Source of the DNA: Acidobacteriota bacterium
Lineage (GTDB): Bacteria > Acidobacteriota > UBA6911 > RPQK01 > JAJDTT01
Direction of reading: 5' to 3'
Length of the DNA: 64,000 bases
Assembly (NCBI GenBank): GCA_028874215.1
Contig: JAPPLF010000016.1
Location: 40,685 to 104,684, forward strand
The translations under genes and the position numbers were made by a program. Position 1 is the stretch's first letter. Each line of letters begins with the position of its first letter. Shown here in pieces: positions 8,911-18,002 of this stretch. The notes under the pieces are model-generated. The model searched no databases, was not told where the DNA came from, and saw nothing but the letters and a program-made list of their open reading frames with translations.

Positions 8911-10932
8911 TCAGTTCAATTGTCGGGGCACGCTGACTCTCCAACTCTTGTGGAAGTGACGCTTCCCGTTCATCGTCACCTCCACCTGGCTCACGAAATG
9001 GAACGCCTCCAGATCGCTGATCAGAAATTCATTGGCTTCCACGGTCATTCCCGACCCCGCGGGCGGGACCTGGTAAACGTAACGGGCCTTGAGAACCGTT
9101 TCCGCGGGATCCCGTCTCGACACCGTATAGGTGGAATGCGCCAGTCCTGGCGCCGGACCCGTCTCGGAGACTCTCTCCAGAGTGGCCGTCACCGATTCGT
9201 TCACCAGGTCGTGCCTGATCTCGTGCCGGGTGCTGCTGCTGATGTCCGCCATTGTCGCGGGCGGCCTCGGAGAAGGCCTGAATTCCGGTCGGCCTATGGA
9301 TGGAGCCTGAGCAGGCGTCACCGGCAAGACGACATGAGAAGGATGCCGCCCGTCCCGGTGGATGGCGTTGACGGCGGGCTTGGCAGTGGGCCAAGCATTC
9401 TGAAAATCCGAACTGGCAATGCTGACCCGGATGCGGTGGCCTTTCTCGAACAGGTAGGAGACATATTTCAGGTCGATTTCCAGCTCGTAGATCTGTCCGG
9501 GATTCATGGGTTCCGGATTCGAGTGGGAATCGCGGTGCGTGGCGAGCAATCCGCCGTCGGTCAGCCATTTCGAGGTGCCGTCGGGCGCCACATCCGTGAG
9601 CTTCACGTGGAAGTAGGCCGCGTCGGCCGTGGAGGCGGCATAAAGCACGGCCTTCGGATTCCCCGTGACCTCCAGGTCCTGCTCCAGCGGTGAAGTGGTG
9701 TAGGTCATGGAGCAGGCGTCGTCGAGCCGCTGGTCCACCGGCATGGCCCAGGGCATGATTCCCCCGCCCCAGTAGATCCCCGCGCTGATCCCGACCGACG
9801 GGTCGTACGCGTACTCGTCGGACGCGCTCTCGCCGGGGGGTCTCATTCGATTCAGCCGTCCGTCAGGTTGGAGGTAAAATGGAGTGTCCTGATTCCGGGC
9901 CGGCGGCCACTCGTTTTCATGTCTCCAGAATCCGGCGTCCTCCAGGTACATATGAGCCGCGGGCCGCTTGTAGCGGCGAATGAAGAGAGTCACGGCGGGC
10001 TCTTCCATGACGCCGGTGTCTTCCCCTTTGAGCCACTGGTCGAACCACTTGAGCATCTCGTGCCTGAAATCGATCCTGGGACCGGGCAGGGCTTCTTCCG
10101 GCCAGTAGTGTCCCCAAGGACCCAACAGGATCTTCTTGGGGACTTCCAGCTTGGAGAAGGCCCGCAGGATGGGGGTGGGATAAGGGTCGGCCCAACCGCA
10201 CCAGAACATGACGGGAACCTTGATCCGGCTGTAGTCCGGCTGCAGTGAGCGATCACGCCAGTAGGGCCCCTGGAGCAGATTCGAAATGAAGCCGATCCCC
10301 CAGGGAACGTTCTTCTCCAGCCGCTCTTCCCACAGTCGGCTCCACTCGGGCCCAACGATATCTGCGTCGGGCGGCGCCGCGTTGAAGGCGGTCATCATGG
10401 GGGCGAAGCTGTCGAACATGTAGGGACGGATGCTGCCGCCCGGATTCGTCCAATCCAGGTAGACGTCGTCGTTGGAGGATCCGATCACCAGGGTCTTCAG
10501 CGCGGGAGGATTCTGCACCCCCACCTGCCACTGAACCACACCGCCGTAGGACATGCCCCACATCCCGACGTTGCCGCTGCACCAGGGTTGGGCGGCGATC
10601 CATTCCACCATGTCGCAGGCGTCCCGGCGCTCCTCGTCGGAATAGACGTCCTGCGTCGTCCCTCCGGAATTTCCGGTGCCGCGGACATCGAAGTAGATGA
10701 CGGCGTAGCCCCGTTGGGCAAAGTAGGGAGGCCCGTCCCAGCGGTGGTTGTAGGTCGATTCTGAGCTCGTATCTTTGACCTGCCTCAGCCAACGATAGGG
10801 GTTGTAGGCCATGATGGCCGGAAACCTGCCCTCCGCTTTCGGCCGAACGACGACGGCCGCCAGCTCGACTCCGTCTCTCATCGGGACCCGGACCCGACGG
10901 TCCAGTTGCACATCGTACTCAGACCGGGACAT
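8911..10932 (-). CDS. CocE/NonD (S15) family hydrolase 3, no signal peptide
   Basis: A 673-residue paralogue of the preceding hydrolase, co-linear over its whole length including the extended C-terminus that ends in the related SWxVxxPRxLN pattern. The probable nucleophile is Ser128 in GMSYGG. The His region reads LLGPWGH rather than GPWRH. Unlike its two neighbours it begins directly with the catalytic domain (MSRSEYDVQLDRRVRVPMRDG) and has no signal sequence, so it is predicted to be cytoplasmic. That suggests the same chemistry on both sides of the membrane after import. Start choice is moderately certain because no strong ribosome site is seen. Confidence 0.87.
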   Translation of the reverse strand: MSRSEYDVQLDRRVRVPMRDGVELAAVVVRPKAEGRFPAIMAYNPYRWLRQVKDTSSESTYNHRWDGPPYFAQRGYAVIYFDVRGTGNSGGTTQDVYSDEERRDACDMVEWIAAQPWCSGNVGMWGMSYGGVVQWQVGVQNPPALKTLVIGSSNDDVYLDWTNPGGSIRPYMFDSFAPMMTAFNAAPPDADIVGPEWSRLWEERLEKNVPWGIGFISNLLQGPYWRDRSLQPDYSRIKVPVMFWCGWADPYPTPILRAFSKLEVPKKILLGPWGHYWPEEALPGPRIDFRHEMLKWFDQWLKGEDTGVMEEPAVTLFIRRYKRPAAHMYLEDAGFWRHENEWPPARNQDTPFYLQPDGRLNRMRPPGESASDEYAYDPSVGISAGIYWGGGIMPWAMPVDQRLDDACSMTYTTSPLEQDLEVTGNPKAVLYAASTADAAYFHVKLTDVAPDGTSKWLTDGGLLATHRDSHSNPEPMNPGQIYELEIDLKYVSYLFEKGHRIRVSIASSDFQNAWPTAKPAVNAIHRDGRHPSHVVLPVTPAQAPSIGRPEFRPSPRPPATMADISSSTRHEIRHDLVNESVTATLERVSETGPAPGLAHSTYTVSRRDPAETVLKARYVYQVPPAGSGMTVEANEFLISDLEAFHFVSQVEVTMNGKRHFHKSWRVSVPRQLN

Positions 10933-11097
10933 GGGAAATCCTCCGGTCAGCCGATTTCGTCTCTTGGATACTCCTGCCCGAAATCTCGGAATGGTTCGGA
11001 CGGTAAGTCCTCGATTCCTTCTGAAGGAGCGACGATTGAAAGTGAAGATCTGGAGGAATCGGGAACCGGAGACACGGGAGGTCTCGATTCGAAGAGG

Positions 11098-12183
11098 TCA
11101 CTCTTCCACCAGGACACGCATTCCCCGGGTGCTGGTCCGCCCGCCGGGCTCGATTTCCGGCCGGAATGAAGGCCGATAGGCGTCCGGGCTGTTGAGCCAA
11201 CTTCCTCCCCGCATGCTGCGGACTCCCTCGGCCTCCGGTCCTCGTGGATCGGTTCGGGCCGGGTCTTCCCCCGCCCAGTCCAGGGTGTATTCCCAGACGT
11301 TGCCGATGGCGTCGAAGAGGCCTCGCGGGTTGGGATAGAACTTTCCCACGGGAGCCGTGCCCTCGTATCCGTCGTCCCTTCCCTCGGGGATGAGACTGCG
11401 CATTTCGGTCCCCGTCAGGAACAGGTCGGCGTCGGAAACGTCCGCCATGGCGGCATCCGCCACGTTGGCCCAGTAGCCGCTGGGAAGCCGGGGATCCCGC
11501 ACGTAGTCGGCCGGCCTCTTGCCCCAGTAGTAGCGGGTGACGGTCAGGGCCCGCTGGCCGTATTCCAGCTCACCCTCGGTTGGTAGACGAACCGTTCGTC
11601 CGGTCTCGGCGCTCAGCCAGCGGCAGAACTCGGCGGCGTCGAACCAACTGATGCAGGTCACGGGATGGTCCGAGTCTTGGGGAAAACCGGGATTTCGCCA
11701 GGAGGCGCCGGATTTGGGACCCCAGCTCCCTCCGCCCATGGTGTAGCAGCCTTTCCCCAGTTCCCGCCAGGATCGGCGACCCGTTTCGGCGTCCGTTTCG
11801 TAGCCGCTGTCCTCCACGAAGCGCTGGAACTGCCCGACGGTGACCTCGTACTTCCCGAGATGGAAGGCTTTGGTAATGGTCACCTGGCGGGCGCGCAGAT
11901 CATGGGGAGCGAAGAGACCGATCAAGGCACGAGACCAGTCGGTCTCCCCCATCATGAACTCGCCGGGCGGGATCCGGACCAGTTCCAGTTTTACCCCCGA
12001 TCCGAGATCCAGCGTGACCTCCTCATGCCCGGCAGCCGGGCGCGCCGACGCCCGGTCGAGACCGCTAGAGCCAAGCAGGACGGAGAGGACGATCAGCGCC
12101 ACGGAACGGCGAGTTTTAATCGCCCGTGCATGGTGCCGCATGTGCAGGCGAATGCCAATGGGGCGCGTTTCGCACTCGTTCAT
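11098..12183 (-). CDS. Formylglycine-generating-enzyme-like (SUMF1 domain) exported protein
   Basis: A 361-residue protein starting at the ATG at 12183 (GGAG five bases upstream); longer readings run into the TonB receptor gene. A signal or anchor segment (SVALIVLSVLLGSSGLDRASA) precedes the domain. Hallmarks of the FGE-sulfatase fold are VRIPPGEFMMGET, FHLGKYEVTVGQFQRFVED, ITCISWFDAAEFCRWLS (seen as VTCISW), RLPTEGELEYGQR, GNVWEYTLDW and RGGSW. The C-terminus (PSFRPEIEPGGRTSTRGMRVLVEE) lacks the copper-binding active-site cysteine pair of true sulfatase-activating enzymes, and no sulfatase gene is nearby. It is therefore probably a structural or binding relative of that family. Confidence 0.82.
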   Translation of the reverse strand: MNECETRPIGIRLHMRHHARAIKTRRSVALIVLSVLLGSSGLDRASARPAAGHEEVTLDLGSGVKLELVRIPPGEFMMGETDWSRALIGLFAPHDLRARQVTITKAFHLGKYEVTVGQFQRFVEDSGYETDAETGRRSWRELGKGCYTMGGGSWGPKSGASWRNPGFPQDSDHPVTCISWFDAAEFCRWLSAETGRTVRLPTEGELEYGQRALTVTRYYWGKRPADYVRDPRLPSGYWANVADAAMADVSDADLFLTGTEMRSLIPEGRDDGYEGTAPVGKFYPNPRGLFDAIGNVWEYTLDWAGEDPARTDPRGPEAEGVRSMRGGSWLNSPDAYRPSFRPEIEPGGRTSTRGMRVLVEE

Positions 12184-12188
12184 GCTCA

Positions 12189-12256
12189 CTCCGCAATTCG
12201 GCGGTTGGAAACCGCCGCTCCCGCTCCTACCGGCGGTAGGAAAACCGCCGCTCCTT
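12189..12256. repeat. Dispersed palindrome family A, two units
   Basis: Two imperfect palindromes of the form CGGCGGTTGGAAACCGCCG and CGGCGGTAGGAAAACCGCCG, each followed by CTCC, lie between the TonB receptor and FGE-like genes. The second reaches the receptor stop codon. The same element recurs at 21441, 22803, 36058, 53336 and 60999. It looks like a REP-type sequence and could also form a hairpin in the transcript. Confidence 0.8.
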
Positions 12257-15200
12257 AGAACGTGTACTTCAGCGAGAACTGGATTTCCCGCGCCTCGAAC
12301 GCACCGCCGATCACGCCGAAGGCCGGGGTGCCGAAGGTATTGGCCGGCTGCAGGAAGTTGGCCCGGTTGAGGACGTTGAACACCTCCCCTCGAAATTCGA
12401 GCACATGGTCTTCGGTGATCGGGAACCTGCGATGCAGCCCGAAGTCGACGTTGGCGAACCCCGGACCGCGGGTCACGTTTCGGCCCAGATTCCCATAAGT
12501 GAACGGCTGTGGATTCTGGAAGGCCCTGATGTTGAAGAACTGCTGCACGGTCTTGGGGCCGGCGTTGGGGTCCTGACCCGACACCCAATCCGGAGTGTCC
12601 GTTCCGAGTCCGGTGTTGCTGTTGTCGTAGGGCAGTCCGATGTGGAACGGCTGGCCGCCCTCCAGCGTCACGATCCCTTGAATCCGCCAGTTCCGGAGCA
12701 ACATTCCGCCGAGGCCCCCCATTCCCTTGCCGAAGGGAAGCTGATAGACCCAGTTCGCTGCGAAGCGGTGCGGAACGTCATATTGACAGGGTCCCCAATC
12801 CTCTTCGAAGTTGCGCGGGTCCCGTGTCCCCCGGGGAGAACCGTCCCCGTTGACCTGGACACTCCCGGTATCCATGCACCTGGACCAGACATAGGAGACA
12901 AGGAAGCCCAGGCCGCCGGAGAATCGCTGCTCCGCCCTCAACTCCAGCCCGTTGTAGCTCGACCAGCCCTGGTTGTCGGTCCGGGTGTCGTTCACGATGG
13001 AAGGGATAATTCGGCGCGAGGCAACGGATCCCGGTCCCGGTCTCAGCGGTGAGTTGGCATTGAAAACGGTGAGGAGGTTGCTCCCCCGGTTGCCGATATA
13101 GGAGGCGGAAATGGCGGTATTCCCGATCTGCCGCTGCAGGGTCAGGTTCCAGACCTGGTTGTAGGGGTCCGTCCATCCGGGATCGTTGGAGTAGAAGTTC
13201 AAGCTGGGAAGCCCAACCCCGGGAAACGGGGCGCTGAAGGACAACTGGGGTGTCCTGGTGTCCGAGATGAAGGTCTCCGGACTGACGTAGGGAGGCGACA
13301 TGGCGGCGAAGAACGAGAAGACCATGTTGGGGGACATGTAGAAAAGCCCGTAGCCGCCGCGAAGAACGGTCTGGTCGTTGATCCGGTATGCAAAACCCAG
13401 CCGGGGGGCGAAGTTGTTCTTGTCCGCCTTGTAGACTCCCCGCGGGATGTCCTCTCCGGCGTGCGCCAGAACCAGCTCGGGTGCACTGGAGTAATCCGGC
13501 TGGGCGTAGCGCCCGTGTTTCTCATAGGGGGGCTGGAACAGCTCGTACCGCACCCCCAGGTTCAAGGTCAGATCAGGCGACACCTTCCAGTCGTCGTTGA
13601 TGTAGATGCCGAAGTCCTTCTTGCGGAAGTTGCGGAAACCGTCATTGACCGTGCAACACCGGGAGGTCCGGTTGGGTACGCCCAGAATGTAGTCCGCCAC
13701 GGGGTTCCCCGTCCCCGGCTGAGTCCCGGTTTCGGTCAACTGCGACGTGAAAATTCCGTTGAAGGTGAACAAGCCGTGGGCAAACAGGGCATGGCCGCCG
13801 TTCATCTGGTACCAGTCGACGGAGGCGCCCGTGGAAATGTTGTGGTTGCCGGTGATGTAGGAGAAGTTCTCCCTCACCGCGAACTGGTTGTCGGAGCGAT
13901 TGTTGGGCGCATTGGCGATGGCCCCGGTGCCGCCCAGACCGGCGATGTTGATGTTGGGGTTGCCCAGAAAACGGGGACTCAATCCGTGGATCCCCAACTC
14001 CTCGTTGACCGCCACTTCCTGTTCCGAGTCCTCCAGGACCTGCGTGTGCCGGTTGAAGCCGACCCGGAGGTCGTTCACCGCACTGGCTCCGAACGTGTGG
14101 GTATGACCCAGCACGGCATTCTGAGCCGGGGACTTCCAGACGGTGGTGAAATTGGGGAGCGAAGCGAAGACGAAGGGCCAAAGGCGGTCGTACTTCACCA
14201 GCGTATAGCGGCCGAAGATGGTGTCTTCCTCTCCGATCCTCTGGTCGATCCGAATGTTCAACTGGTCGCTGATGACCTCCTGGATTGACGAATCGACGAG
14301 ATTACTGACCACACCGGGACGATTCGCCGTGGGAAACAACCGCGTGAAGGCCTTGACCGAGGCCGGATGCCACATGTTCTCGGGGATCACCTTGTTCGCA
14401 AAAGGCGCGCGCAGACCGGTGTCGGGGTCGACGTCGAAGGGGTTGAAGATGGGATTGCCCTCGCTGAAGTCTCCCCGCCGTTGCAGATCGGTGGGTACGC
14501 TGACGGCGCGGGTCACTTCCTTGTCCGACCGGATCGCCTCGTAGGTGACGAAGAAAAAGGTCTGGTCTTCCACGATCGGTCCGCCGATGGCCACACCCAT
14601 ATTCTGCTGCGAGAAGGGCTCCTTCTCCGCGGCGAAGAAGGTGCGGGCGTCAAAGGCGTCGTTCCGGAAAAAGCCCCAGGCGGAACCGTGGTAATCGTTC
14701 ACCCCTGCGCGGGAAGCGATATTGACCACACCTCCCGAAGCCCGTCCGAACGCGGCCGAGTAGTTCCCGGCCTGGAACTTGAACTCCTGGATGGCGTCGA
14801 CGGTCATGCGGAATCCGACTCGGGTATCGACCGCGTCCTTCATGTCGATCCCGTCCAGCAGGAAGACCGTGCCTTCAGCCGGCGCCCCGTGCACCGAGAA
14901 GTTGCCGCCGAAAATGCTGCTGTGAAAGCTGATCCCCCCTCCGGGGAGCTTGTGGGTGGAGACGGCTCCGGGCTGCAATTCCACCAACTGGATGAAATTG
15001 CGGCCGTTCAAAGGGAGGTTGACGATCGTCTCATGATCGACCACGTCTCCGATTTCGCCCGACTCGGTCTGCAGGGGCGGGGGTGTCCCCAGGACCTCCA
15101 CGACCTCCTGGATCTCACTCGGCGAGAGAGTGATGTCCACGGCGACGGTTTCATTGACCCGGACCACGATGTCCCGCCGGAGCACGGGTTGAAATCCCGC

Positions 15201-15449
15201 CAACTCCGCCCGAATCGAGTAGTCGCCCGGCTGCAGGAAAACGAACTTGTAGGCCCCCGTGTCGCCGGTGACGGCGCCAAAGGTCCGGGCCGTTCCCACG
15301 TTGGTCAGGAGGACGTCGACGCCCGGGATGATGCCGCCCGTCTCGTCCGTGACCCGGCCGCTGATCCCGCCCGTGGTGATCTGGGCCGACAGGGGCGCTG
15401 CCAGCATGGCAACGCTCAGGAAAAGGATTGAAATCTGGATTCTTCGCAT
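12255..15449 (-). CDS. TonB-dependent receptor with carboxypeptidase-like regulatory domain (Oar-like)
   Basis: A 1064-residue outer-membrane protein. It has a signal peptide (1-22, ending LSAQ), then a carboxypeptidase-regulatory-like/transthyretin-type domain (GGISGRVTDETGGIIPGVDVLLTN, about 27-110), a plug domain containing LPLNGRNF and the TonB-receptor plug features (VHGAPAEGTVFLLDG), and a long beta-barrel ending in FSLKYTF, as expected for the C-terminal BAM signal. This architecture is abundant in Acidobacteriota. It should import a bulky ligand, perhaps a peptide or glycan product, using TonB energy. Its neighbours are exported hydrolases, supporting a degradation-and-uptake role. 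The ligand is unknown. Confidence 0.93.
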   Translation of the reverse strand: MRRIQISILFLSVAMLAAPLSAQITTGGISGRVTDETGGIIPGVDVLLTNVGTARTFGAVTGDTGAYKFVFLQPGDYSIRAELAGFQPVLRRDIVVRVNETVAVDITLSPSEIQEVVEVLGTPPPLQTESGEIGDVVDHETIVNLPLNGRNFIQLVELQPGAVSTHKLPGGGISFHSSIFGGNFSVHGAPAEGTVFLLDGIDMKDAVDTRVGFRMTVDAIQEFKFQAGNYSAAFGRASGGVVNIASRAGVNDYHGSAWGFFRNDAFDARTFFAAEKEPFSQQNMGVAIGGPIVEDQTFFFVTYEAIRSDKEVTRAVSVPTDLQRRGDFSEGNPIFNPFDVDPDTGLRAPFANKVIPENMWHPASVKAFTRLFPTANRPGVVSNLVDSSIQEVISDQLNIRIDQRIGEEDTIFGRYTLVKYDRLWPFVFASLPNFTTVWKSPAQNAVLGHTHTFGASAVNDLRVGFNRHTQVLEDSEQEVAVNEELGIHGLSPRFLGNPNINIAGLGGTGAIANAPNNRSDNQFAVRENFSYITGNHNISTGASVDWYQMNGGHALFAHGLFTFNGIFTSQLTETGTQPGTGNPVADYILGVPNRTSRCCTVNDGFRNFRKKDFGIYINDDWKVSPDLTLNLGVRYELFQPPYEKHGRYAQPDYSSAPELVLAHAGEDIPRGVYKADKNNFAPRLGFAYRINDQTVLRGGYGLFYMSPNMVFSFFAAMSPPYVSPETFISDTRTPQLSFSAPFPGVGLPSLNFYSNDPGWTDPYNQVWNLTLQRQIGNTAISASYIGNRGSNLLTVFNANSPLRPGPGSVASRRIIPSIVNDTRTDNQGWSSYNGLELRAEQRFSGGLGFLVSYVWSRCMDTGSVQVNGDGSPRGTRDPRNFEEDWGPCQYDVPHRFAANWVYQLPFGKGMGGLGGMLLRNWRIQGIVTLEGGQPFHIGLPYDNSNTGLGTDTPDWVSGQDPNAGPKTVQQFFNIRAFQNPQPFTYGNLGRNVTRGPGFANVDFGLHRRFPITEDHVLEFRGEVFNVLNRANFLQPANTFGTPAFGVIGGAFEAREIQFSLKYTF

Positions 15450-15502
15450 CGGTTACGCTCCTTCGGTCAATTAAGTTCCCTGCGGTTCGCAGTTCGAATG
15501 TC

Positions 15503-16660
15503 TCACTTCACGATGGTCTTCAAGAGCCGGAAGACCCAATCCCGGTCGCCCTGATACTGGGATCCGAAATAGGTGGATCCGACGACTTTACGGGCTACGT
15601 AGTTGGTCCGGATGGTGGCCACCACCAGATCGTACTCGGGGACCACCGAGATCCGGGAGACGGCCTGCCAGTTGATGTTGCCGCCCCGCGCTTCCTGCAC
15701 GCCCTGTCCCGGCAACCACCAGTTCAGGCTGTAGTCCTCGCCCCCGTGGCCGGCATGCCGGCGGCTTTGCGGTTTGCGCGTCTGCTCCACCCACTCCTTG
15801 CTGACTAGTTGCTGGTCCCGCCAGCGCCCGTTGCGCAGGAAGAGATAGCCGAAGCGGGCGGCGTCGTCCGAATTGATGACCACCCAGCCCGGTCCGGCCC
15901 GGACGGCGTGTCCGCCGATCTCCCACGGCGGATCCAGGTAGCGTCCGTAGCCCGGCCAGAAGGGGTACATGAGGTTTTCCTGAATCACACGCGCGGGCAT
16001 CCAGTCCCAACGCCCGGCGGGCACTTGGAGATGCCGGAAGATCTTCTCGTCCAGCACGTCCTTGAGATCCTTGCCCCAAAGCGCCGTCAAGGCCTGGGCG
16101 AACCGCCACATCCCCCCGTCGCTGTAGATGTATTCGCCCCCCGGCGCCCGGTGGGCATAGTTGTAGGTGGAATCCCCCATCTCGCCGTCGGACCGGCTCA
16201 GGTCAATGTCCGGAAAGCCCGACACCATGTTGGCGAAATGCCTCCAGGTGATTTTTCGATGGTGGCCTTCGTTGAGGTATTTGTAAGAATGGGACAGCTC
16301 TCCCTCGCCCGTCCAGGTCTTCCAGACCAGGTCGTCCAACTCGACCAGGCCGGCATCGACGGCCAGGCCCAGGCAGGTCGCGTTAAACGTCTTGCCCATG
16401 GACGCGGTCTGGACGGCAGTCCTCTGGTTGCCCCAGGTGGCCACCACGTATCCGTGGCGGACAATGGTCCCCCCGATCCCGACCCGCGGCAGGATCCTCC
16501 TCAGGGCATCCTCGTCGAAGCCCACGTCCGCAGGACGCCTGGTTTCCCACTCCTTGCCCGGAAAACGATCGAGTGCGTCGGCCGGAACGTCAGTCGCTTG
16601 GGCGGTCCCGGCGGAAATCCCCAGGGCAAGGATCGTGCAGGCCGCCAGGAAACGATTTAT
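15503..16660 (-). CDS. Exported beta-lactamase-fold serine hydrolase, apparent ATA start
   Basis: A class C beta-lactamase/penicillin-binding-protein-like hydrolase. The SxxK motif is SMGK (Ser87-Lys90 in the numbering used here), and YSDGG takes the place of the YxN motif. The reading frame stays open upstream of the first canonical start (GTG at 16525), through codons that encode a typical signal peptide (NRFLAACTILALGISAGTAQA). That peptide would start at an ATA codon at 16660, spaced from a GAGGAG ribosome site. There is no ATG, GTG or TTG in frame between the upstream TGA and 16525. From ATA the product is 385 residues; from GTG it is 340 and loses its signal. The gene is 53 bases upstream of the TonB receptor. 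Confidence 0.85.
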   Translation of the reverse strand: MNRFLAACTILALGISAGTAQATDVPADALDRFPGKEWETRRPADVGFDEDALRRILPRVGIGGTIVRHGYVVATWGNQRTAVQTASMGKTFNATCLGLAVDAGLVELDDLVWKTWTGEGELSHSYKYLNEGHHRKITWRHFANMVSGFPDIDLSRSDGEMGDSTYNYAHRAPGGEYIYSDGGMWRFAQALTALWGKDLKDVLDEKIFRHLQVPAGRWDWMPARVIQENLMYPFWPGYGRYLDPPWEIGGHAVRAGPGWVVINSDDAARFGYLFLRNGRWRDQQLVSKEWVEQTRKPQSRRHAGHGGEDYSLNWWLPGQGVQEARGGNINWQAVSRISVVPEYDLVVATIRTNYVARKVVGSTYFGSQYQGDRDWVFRLLKTIVK

Positions 16661-16691
16661 CGCTCTCTCCTCAAGCTGAAGGTCGGAAACG

Positions 16692-16712
16692 AACGCTCAT
16701 TGCGTGAGCGTT
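16692..16712. promoter_or_regulatory. Palindromic operator candidate upstream of the beta-lactamase-fold gene
   Basis: A perfect 8-base inverted repeat, AACGCTCA, five bases, TGAGCGTT, lies about 32 bases upstream of the proposed start. Size and symmetry fit an operator for a TetR-like dimer. On the plus strand it is followed by TTTTT and could instead be a weak hairpin terminator. No regulator gene is adjacent. Confidence 0.45.
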
Positions 16713-16797
16713 TTTCCAATGAGGCACACCATATCGGTAGCCCGGAATGCAAGTCAAGAGGCAATGGGCCTCTACGGGGAGGACAGCGCCGCGGCGG

Positions 16798-17604
16798 TCA
16801 TTCGCGCAGCAGAACGCGGTCGCCGAGGGGCTGCACAGGGCGAAAGTTGTGTGGATGAATGGCGCCGAATGCGGCAATTTGCGTCTTCGACATCGATAGC
16901 GGCTCGGTCAGGACGACCCAGTCGACACCTTCGGTGCAGGGTGGAGTGGTGAGGGAACCCCGGTACCTCCATGTCGTTCGGACGGCAGGCAGGAGCAATG
17001 CCAAATCGAGTTCGCCCGGCACCATTTGCGACTCGGACTTTTCGGGTGGAAGATGCTTCCAGACTGGAGCCAGGGCCTCACTCGCCGGTCCTTCCTTGAA
17101 CAGAATTCCAAGCACCGTAAGCGACCCGAAATCACTTCGATGCACCAGGTGCATCTCCAGCGCCAGTCGACTGCCGTCAAATGTATGTTCGCTGGGATGG
17201 TGGAAGTGAAACTGCACCAAGGCGGAGCGTACTCCGTTGAGGACGATGCCGCTGCCGGAGTTCGGGTTCACCTGGATCGTATGCCCGGTGTTCTCGATGG
17301 CGAATCGGGTCCTGCGGTAGTCGAACTCGATCGGCGCCAGCTCGGCGGACTGGCCCGCCGTCAGATCGATGGGCGACTGTTCGTCGCCCGAGGCGCAGGA
17401 GATAAACGCGGAATCGAGCGCCCCCCAGACTTCCGGGCCGTTGTGCGGCCCGTAGCCCCAACACGGAACGGCAGGATGCTGGTTTCGTCCGGGTCCCATG
17501 GATATCGACTCTGCCTCACTTACGTCCATTACCCGCACAGCGGACTGTCCGGGTGGAAACTTGTTGATAATAGGAGTATCTGGCCGTTCGCGGGCGCAGG
17601 ACAC
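16798..17604 (-). CDS. Alpha-type carbonic anhydrase
   Basis: A zinc enzyme that hydrates CO2 to bicarbonate. The alpha-class signature is clear: CWGYGPHNGPEVW near the N-terminus, QSPIDL, the zinc ligands in FHFHHPSEH and EMHLVH, and YRGSLTTPPCTEGVDWVV followed by the C-terminal IHPHNFRPVQPLGDR. The domain accounts for about 225 residues. The start is uncertain: the GTG at 17604 gives 268 residues with no convincing signal peptide, while ATG codons at 17529 and near 17500 would give a shorter leaderless protein. Bacterial alpha enzymes are usually periplasmic, so a missing signal is odd. The gene appears monocistronic. Confidence 0.88.
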   Translation of the reverse strand: MSCARERPDTPIINKFPPGQSAVRVMDVSEAESISMGPGRNQHPAVPCWGYGPHNGPEVWGALDSAFISCASGDEQSPIDLTAGQSAELAPIEFDYRRTRFAIENTGHTIQVNPNSGSGIVLNGVRSALVQFHFHHPSEHTFDGSRLALEMHLVHRSDFGSLTVLGILFKEGPASEALAPVWKHLPPEKSESQMVPGELDLALLLPAVRTTWRYRGSLTTPPCTEGVDWVVLTEPLSMSKTQIAAFGAIHPHNFRPVQPLGDRVLLRE

Positions 17605-17651
17605 GATGACCGGTGCCGACCGCCCTCTTTCACAAGCATCAGAACCAGGAG

Positions 17652-17963
17652 TCAGTCCTGTTTCGGTGACGGCGCGGCGCGCCCGGGTTGGCCCGCCGCG
17701 GTAGCGGAGATTTTAGTCTCGGTGAAGAGCCGGCGGCCGGTATGCCCTTGATTCCGGTGGCGCCACCAACGGAGTCCCGCAAACGCTGCCAAGCCTCCCA
17801 CGACTCCCAGAATCAGGAAACCGCGGACAGGCGGGACTCCTGCCCAGAAAATGAACATGACGCCGAAGACGAAGATGAGCCCGGCGGCGCCTCTGACCGG
17901 AATCTTCTCGATCCGGATCCCGGGATGGGGTTTCAATGGCTTGGGAGGTGGCGACTGTGGCAT
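17652..17963 (-). CDS. Small two-helix membrane protein
   Basis: A 103-residue protein with a proline-rich N-terminus (MPQSPPPKPLKPHPGIRIEKIPVRG), two transmembrane helices at about residues 26-43 and 47-64, then a basic WWRHR stretch and a soluble tail. I do not recognise the family. It is transcribed divergently from the FAD oxidoreductase gene with about 40 bases between the starts. A real gene is supported by codon pattern and membrane topology only. Confidence 0.55.
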   Translation of the reverse strand: MPQSPPPKPLKPHPGIRIEKIPVRGAAGLIFVFGVMFIFWAGVPPVRGFLILGVVGGLAAFAGLRWWRHRNQGHTGRRLFTETKISATAAGQPGRAAPSPKQD

Positions 17964-18002
17964 GAATTCAGCGTACCATAGCCTCCGATTGGAGGACGAA
18001 GC

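Noticed and set aside
12184..12588. N-terminal extension of the FGE-like gene into the TonB receptor
   Set aside because: It would overlap the receptor's conserved C-terminus; the ATG at 12183 gives a plausible signal peptide.
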